Positions 57,711 to 64,000 of a DNA stretch of 64,000 nt are shown piece by piece. Under the pieces are notes generated by a model. That model made no database searches. It was not told where the DNA came from and saw nothing but the letters and a program-made list of their open reading frames with translations. Position numbers and translations under genes: made by a program. The stretch is from Anniella stebbinsi. Its lineage: Eukaryota; Chordata; Lepidosauria; Squamata; Anniellidae. Within the stretch, counting starts at the first letter, position 1. The number at the start of each line of letters is the position of its first letter. The stretch lies in contig JARDYH010000007.1 in NCBI GenBank assembly GCA_029215795.1, positions 23,571,763-23,635,762 on the forward strand, written 5' to 3'.

Positions 57711-57721
57711 GGTACAATAAT
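57711..57721. repeat. LINE target-site duplication, right copy
   Basis: GGTACAATAAT at the 5' end of the LINE, identical to 51034-51044. It fixes the element's boundaries and indicates insertion by target-primed reverse transcription. Confidence 0.88.
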
Positions 57722-58503
57722 TAACATAGGGATGCATGAGCCAGTCAGCTAATAATGTTGTTGTTGCTGGTAAAAGATTTCATTAACAGATTTCTAAAGA
57801 CTTTTGTCTTGATATCCAGTTTCACTGATACACAATCTAGAGACTTTCCCCTCCTGCATTCCAGGAGCACAGGCACCCAACCCTGCTCAAGTGTGCAGGA
57901 GAAGCTACTGGACGGTCCATGGGTGAGCAACAAGCTGCACGTGGCATCCCACTGCCCCGTGAGCTGCCATTTTATGGAAAACGTGGATATGCTTTCTACG
58001 TGAAATGCAATTTTGTGCCAAATGGCAGCTGTAAAGATAGGCCTTTACACAACATTGCAAATGGTAAATTTAGAACATTGACACCTGCACTATTGCATTA
58101 GTGGTCCTATTTATGGCCACTATTTTGCACAAAATTAAAAGGCTTACCTGCACATTTGCAGGGCAGTGGCACACCACGAGCTTCTCCGACTTGGTGCACA
58201 CTAAGACGGGCAAGCTCAGGAATCTACAGACTGGCATCCAGGATGCCAAGGTGTAGGTGTCTGCGGGACTCCCCCCCCCCCCCGACCCCCTGTGACATTC
58301 CTATCCTAAGACATCAAGGCCAATAGGGTTAGCAGATGTGAAAATAAATCCACAAAATCTATTAGTCCACCTGCTCACATATACCTCTTGTTAGACATTC
58401 ATACCACATCAATGCCCTAAAAATAAGAACTCCCCTAGCAACCACTGGAAGCCTGACATGTGAACATTTACAAATATGTGTTTGTAAATATTGTTAATAG
58501 TAA

Positions 58504-58650
58504 CACAGGGTGGGCAACTTGTTTCCCTGCAGATGTTTTGGCCAAAAGTTCCCTTTAGGTCTAGCCAGCATAGACAATGGTGGGTGATGATGGGAGTTGT
58601 GACCCACCAGATGTTTTGGCCTACAGTTCCCATCAGGCATAGCCAGAATA
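58504..58650. repeat. Interspersed repeat fragment
   Basis: 'cagggtgggcaacttgtttc', 'gatgatgggagttgtgaccc' and 'agatgttttggcctacagtt'. Two related half-units appear in tandem (58525-58600 and 58600-58650). Confidence 0.45.
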
Positions 58651-59519
58651 ATCAACGATGAGCGAGATTTCTTCTACTATTACTTATTTTCCAAAGGAAT
58701 TAACTATGCCTACCCAGCATCATCCAAATACTTTTTTCCGTGAAAAAATGTCACTGTCAACAAAAGAATAAGCAAAGCTCATCCCTAGCAAGGGATTCAT
58801 TCACTTGCTCACTTTGTTCAATGAACTACTAATCTTCAAACTGGCAAGTCACACTGGGCTTGGAGAAGCATATCCCTGCAGGGGACAGAATTGATATTTT
58901 AATCCTTATGGTGTATGTCATCTGTTATTAAGAAATGGCACCTTTCATGTGCAGTTCTGAGTAAAGGGGGAGAGGGACCTCATAATCATTTGGTATTCTG
59001 TACCAGTAACAGGGCTTCTGCTAACGGATTTTCCTCTGTCCTGTTGAGACAGAGAGAGAGAGAAATCTGTTTTTTATTTTGCCATTTTAAAGGTTTCCAG
59101 CATCTGAAATTATTCCTAGGGGATTCATTTCATAAATGATTTGAACCATATGGAACAGAATTGTCTGCGTTTCCCTTTTAAGAACCTGCCAATGATGTAC
59201 GCTACATTGTAATCTCAATTAGAATCTCACCATTTCAACACTGCATTGGTGGGATGAAAATCCCAGAAATGTATTAGGAACTTTTTCCTTAATAAGACAA
59301 TCCATTGATTAAAGAGGGTTTAGCTGATAAATCACCAGCTCTTGTTATACAACTGCATATTACCAAAGGCTTATTATGGGTGCTTTTTTCATACATTGAA
59401 AGAAATGTAAGAATTGTTTAATAAACAAAATGTTATTGCATATTGCTAGGAGAAGAGTCCACCAGTAATAGTTTACTTTTAAATTATTAATAGTGGACTC
59501 CCTTTTTTCTTTTTTTTTA

Positions 59520-59650
59520 AAGAAGTTTTAAACTAGTAAATATTTGTATTGTAATTTATCATCTTGAATTTTATGGTTTTAATTGTTGTAAGCTGCCCAG
59601 AGAGCTTCAGCTACTGAGTGGTAAAGAAATGTAATTAATTAATAAATAGC
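59520..59650 (+). mobile_element. L2-like LINE tail
   Basis: 'taagctgcccagagagcttc' and the ending 'aattaattaataaata'. Confidence 0.55.
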
Positions 59651-60968
59651 CATTCCATATTACAGTAATATGTCAACATTACTATATTTTTAAAAAAAAA
59701 AATCACACAAGCATGCCCCGAATTCTCAGCCCTTTCTATTTCAATGTGTCCTCAATGATAAAAAAAATTGGTCTCTCTTGATTAATCAAAGTTCAACCAA
59801 TTGATTAAGCTAATTAAACCTTGCAGTCCACTTCTAATTAGCAATGGATGAACTTCCGTTTGCTCAGCTCAAACACTGGAGTGCTATTGGGAAATTCATG
59901 GGGAGAGGGGCTTGCATTTCCCAAACCCAAGTCCTAGATTTACTTATAAATAACCCTAGAACAAAGAGCTGATTCACCCTGCAGGTATGTGACTTGATCG
60001 CTTAATACATGAGCACTTTTATGTAGGTAGAATGAATCAATCATCAAGATTTCACCGACCAGTCTTACTTGGGCTAGGTGACAATATGCAGAATGCTTGG
60101 GCAGTCAATGGGGCTCCAGTATTCAGCAGGACACACTTCTGCTGCCAGTTTTGAGCCCTCTGATCAGTGCCAGACAGTAGGCCATCTTCATTTCCAACAA
60201 TGCCATTGATGTAATTCTGGGGCATTATGGGAATTTGAAATGGTGATTAGTTTAGTTGCTTAACAGGGCCGGCATCAAGGACAGGCATGGTTGGGCACCT
60301 GTCGAGGACCCACAACCCAGTAGAGGCCCATTGACAAGATATCCTTAGATTTCCCTTCTTCTTCACCATGCAATCTGATTGTTAACCTGACTGTTGTTCT
60401 GGCCCAGACAACGGATGTGTGAAGAAGGAGGAACAGTAGATGCTATTGTCTACCTGCTTCCTGGCTCTCTGCCTTTCAAGCAAGCAAACAAGTGGTACCA
60501 ATGATGAGAAAGAGGATGAGGAGCAATAAAAGCTGGTGGTAATGGTGGTGAGAAGGTACCCACAGAGGAAGGGGGCACTGAGGGTGTCTTGCCAAGGGCC
60601 GTTAAAAACATGGAGCAGACACTGCATATCACTGCATAATTTTCAACTGTCCTTCAAAATTTAATCAGCTGTGCTCACAGTCCATGATTTGCACAAAAAT
60701 ACATATCAACTAAAAGTAGAAAAACGCTTCCCATTTTTGTATGCCTTATTGGCCTATTTATACACATGCCTGTAAAACAGCCTGAATGCTGCTTGCAGTG
60801 GAAGATGGTGTCTCTGATGGCAGTGGAGTGGTTTCAGTCAGAACCACTTTAGGTAGCTCCTTTAGAGTCCTGATTGGTTTGGATTGAAACCCAAAGTGAA
60901 TTCACTGCCCCATTGACATCGGAGCCACCAGCTTCCACTGACAGCTTGGTACTTTAGGGGGAAATTAC

Positions 60969-62171
60969 TAGAGATGTACACAGTAAAAAAAATCATATTG
61001 GAACCGGAACAGGAATCGGAATTGATGCTTCGGATCAGATCGGGGGCTTTCCGGATCTGATCCAATTCCGATCCAAAATTGGACATCCAATTTTCGGATC
61101 GGACGCCATTTTAGGTGTTTTCACCATAGGCTTGCATTGGGGGAAAGAAAGCTTTCCCCCAATGCAAGCCTATGCAGAAAACATGGGGGCGGGTGAGTGG
61201 GGTCCTAACTCCCCCCTCCCTGTCCCTCCCCCTACTCGCGCTCCTTACCTGCTGGGGCCATTCGCTGCCATCTGCTGTCGCCCGTGGGCGGCAGCAGATG
61301 GCAGTGGACAGGCCAGGCAGGTAAGCCCCCTCCCCTTTACTCGCGCTCCTTATCTGCCGGGGCCATCCGCTTCCATCCACTGCTGCCCACTGGTCCCTTC
61401 TACTGAGAAATAGGCTTCATGGCCTGCCTCTCAGTAGAGCGCCGGGACACCCGGCACTCTACTGAAAGGCAGGCTGCAAAGCCTGTTTCTCAGTAGAAGG
61501 GACCAGCAGGCGGCAGCGGACAGAAGTGGACGGCCCTGGCAGGTAAATGGGAACCTCCCTCTCCCTCTCTCTCCCCCTCCCCCCCACTCACACTCCTTAC
61601 CTGCCGGCATCCCGTGCTGCCATCCACTGCTTCCGTACTACTGATAAGCAGGCCTTGCGGCCTGTTTCTCAGTAGTACGAAAACAGCGGACAGTGGTGCA
61701 GGATGCCGGCAGGTAACGGGAGACCTCCACCTCCCTCCCCCCTCCCCCCTCACTCTCTTTACCTGCTGCCTCCTTGCTGCCATCCACTGCCGCCCACTGC
61801 TTCAGTACTACTGAGAAACAGGCCTTGCGGCCTGTTCCACAGTAGAGTGAGGGTGCGCTGAGTGATGATGTCACCCGCCATGCCATTCGCTCTATTGTGG
61901 AACAGGCTGCAAGGCCTGTTTCAAAGTAATATGGAAGCAGTGGGCGGCAGCGGATGGCAGCGAGGAGGCAGCAGGTAAGGAGCATGAGTGGGAGGAGAGG
62001 GAGGAGGTCCGATCCTCCGATTTTTTTCTCATCTGGATCAGGTCCTTTCGGATTGGATCGGATCAGATCAGACGATCCAGATGATTGGGATTGGGATCGG
62101 ATAATTTCATCCAATTTTGCCCAAATCGGGTCCGGATCGTGGAATCGGACCCCATCCGCTGCACATCCCTA
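60969..62171. mobile_element. GC-rich hAT-like non-autonomous element, 1203 bp
   Basis: Ends TAGAGATGTACAC and GCACATCCCTA with flanks GAAATTAC (60961-60968) and GAAATTTC (62172-62179), an 8-bp duplication with 7 matches. The same architecture as 11544-12469: GGATCGG-type subrepeats at both ends and a GC-rich centre. The centre has at least four alternately oriented copies of a block with 'caggccttgcggcctgttt' and CAGTAGTA/CAGTAGAG. There is no transposase. Confidence 0.87.
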
Positions 62172-62437
62172 GAAATTTCTTGATAGATCTGAACAATATC
62201 AAGCAGAAAGATTCAGATTCTGAACCATAATCATGAAGTGTTGCAATGTGTGCCCTTCTTAGTCGATGATGTACCTATGCCTCAAAATGATGTATCCACA
62301 AAATGAGATTCACCCTCATTTTTTTTAAAAAAAAACTAACTAGAAATGACTTTTTAAATGAAATTAAATAAAGGTATGTACTTTTTCTGATGTAATATCT
62401 CACATTTTAAAAACCTTCCAAAAGTGCGTCCTTTTTT

Positions 62438-62468
62438 CTTTTCTTTCTTTCTTTCTTTCTTTCTTTCT
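62438..62468. repeat. (CTTT)n microsatellite
   Basis: About seven TTTC units in the upstream intron. Confidence 0.93.
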
Positions 62469-62639
62469 GCTGAGGAAGCATGTACAGAATAGTAACTTGC
62501 TGGTTCAACAACTTGTAAATGTGATCTAGCCTTTGACCCACGGTATCATACCTAACAAGCAAACTCCAATAGGTATTGACCGATTTCCAGACCAGTTTGC
62601 TATCAGCTAGATGCAGACCTATGGACCTGTGAGATCTGT

Positions 62640-62695
62640 GCATTCCGCAAGCCAGATATAAAATGGTGCATTCCGCAAGCCAGATATAAAATGGT
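62640..62695. repeat. 28-bp tandem duplication
   Basis: Two identical 28-bp units at 62640-62667 and 62668-62695, each beginning GCATTCCGCAAGCC. Perfect identity implies a recent slip or a collapsed assembly. Confidence 0.93.
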
Positions 62696-64000
62696 ATCCT
62701 CCTGAGGCAACAGATCCATAACAAACATCAATAGGACCACTGAGGTAGTTTTGTTGGGAACTGCATAGGGATCAGGCAACAGCTAGGCAGCAAATTACAC
62801 CATGTTACACAGAGTTTGATTTAAGAAATACAAGTTGTACTTCCCCTCTTCCGTCTATGATTTTTCGGCATTGGACAAATTCAATTGCAATGAAACAAAG
62901 CTTGTTCAAGAGACCCGCACCTACTTTCTTATTCATTTATTATTTTTATTTATTAGATTTGTATACTGCCCATCTGGCAAGTGCCTTTGGAAAAAAATAC
63001 AATCATGATTATGGTTTTCATGCCATGTAGATATAGACACAAATTCTAGTAGTGGCAGTAAGTCCTGGCAGAAAATGCTTCACGATACATCTACTAGTGG
63101 TGCTGACATCACTTCATTACTCAATATTTGATTACTCACAGCTGAATGTGTGGACTGAAACAAGGGGAAAGGATTGTGTCTGACAAGAAGAGAGCAGATA
63201 CAGAAGTTTTCTCTCTGATGTCTCATTCACACATGCAAGTCATCACTTGCACTCAGGGCCAACAGGGGGGGAAGCCAGTATGAATTACCGGGGCCCAGCA
63301 GTCCATACAGGGCCCCAGAGGCTGACTATATTGCATATGTTTTTGTCTTTCTCAGTAGTATCATTATTTGTTTATTGTTTTTGACATCCATTGTAAAATC
63401 GGTGAATTTCAAAGAAAATAATACCGATAGACAAAATTTTGTCAGTTATTGGCCAATATCAACCAAAGAACTCTTTTGCAGTGGGTGCGGGTGAGGTTGC
63501 TTGTCATTGCAAAGTGCTGCTCGATTGAAACGATCTGCACGGAAGGCCGTAGAAACCCCCAGGGGGACAACTGAGTGGGAAGGAGCAGTTTCTTTTCAGT
63601 CTAACAGATCCTGACTCACATTCTTCCCGCCCACCCACAATATGTTCCCCCAAACCACTGGAACAGGCATCAAAACCGTAGGACCTCTCCGAGAGAAAAC
63701 GCGGGCGCTCCTCCTGTTGCTTTTCTCAATTCTTTCTGAGGCAAGCACACAATCAAGAGGCCCACCACCAATCCCTGGAATCTTCTGCCTCTGATGGTCC
63801 TCCTCCATGGTACTTCTGTTGGTTCACTTGACCTCTCTGAACCATCAACCACTTGCTTTGTGCTCTGATAGGGTTCACTGACAACAGCCCAACTATGCCT
63901 ACTTGTCTAAATCCAAGATGCTGGAGAGTAGCAGTGGGGAGAGCTGTTGCCTCCATGCTCTGCTTGGAGACTTCCTGGAAGCATCTGTTTGGGCAACAGG

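Larger units (their letters stand above)
49689..64000 (-). other. ADAMTS18 intron upstream of the first visible exon
   Basis: At least 14.3 kb without a recognised exon. It carries the 6.67-kb LINE (51045-57710), the GC-rich hAT-like element 60969-62171, a repeat at 58504-58650, a LINE tail at 59520-59650, a 28-bp tandem duplication at 62640 and simple repeats. Earlier ADAMTS18 exons are presumably past 64000. 49700-51030, 57730-58500, 59660-60960 and 62700-64000 hold nothing I can name. Confidence 0.75.

Noticed and set aside
60262..60340. A CAGGGCC-type hAT element
   Set aside because: Only one terminus (CAGGGCCGGCATC) was seen; no inverted partner or duplication nearby. A similar lone phrase lies at 63255.
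49689..64000. Earlier ADAMTS18 exons (signal peptide, early prodomain)
   Set aside because: No open segment here reads like the early prodomain. The long minus-strand frames belong to the LINE.

Overview
This window is vertebrate nuclear DNA, most likely from a squamate reptile (lizard or snake). The evidence is a spliced gene with GT-AG introns, CR1/L2-type LINE 3' ends, tRNA-derived SINEs, one degenerate MIR/CORE-SINE-like copy, and many short DNA transposons and microsatellites. The lineage call is inference from the repeat mix. No bacterial gene, CRISPR array or tRNA gene was recognised.

The only cellular gene I can support is ADAMTS18, a secreted metalloprotease, on the minus strand (transcribed from high to low coordinates). 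I recognise thirteen consecutive coding exons between 49688 and 13143. They total 2043 bp (681 codons). Every junction is GT-AG, the phases agree, and there is no frameshift or stop. They encode, in order: the end of the prodomain with a cysteine-switch-like FCGRRKK, a furin site (RLKR), the whole reprolysin-type protease with HESGHNFGMIHD and a Met-turn, the disintegrin-like domain, the first thrombospondin repeat, the cysteine-rich domain and most of the spacer. The signal peptide and early prodomain lie beyond the right edge. The end of the spacer, the C-terminal thrombospondin repeats and the PLAC domain lie beyond the left edge.

Everything else is intron, heavily colonised. (1) 51045-57710 is an almost complete, decayed two-ORF LINE with an APE-type endonuclease and reverse transcriptase, bounded by a perfect 11-bp target-site duplication. 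(2) At least seven hAT-like non-autonomous elements are present; four have perfect 8-bp duplications and two have 7/8. They include two GC-rich elements at 11544-12469 and 60969-62171. (3) A second group has GG(C/G)-type termini and 3-bp duplications: 3878, 13438, 22513, 23936, 27227, 29316, 30400, 37740 and 44473. (4) Repeated L2/CR1-like 3' ends and simple repeats fill more of the introns. Several of these sit within tens of bases of splice sites.

Layout from left to right: 1-13142, intron after the last visible exon; 13143-24560, spacer, cysteine-rich, TSR and disintegrin exons; 26805-43210, protease exons; 49406-49688, prodomain exon; 49689-64000, upstream intron with the LINE and a GC-rich hAT element. 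No new protein-coding system is visible. The points worth checking are the LINE's classification, the transposon families, and the insertions next to splice sites.
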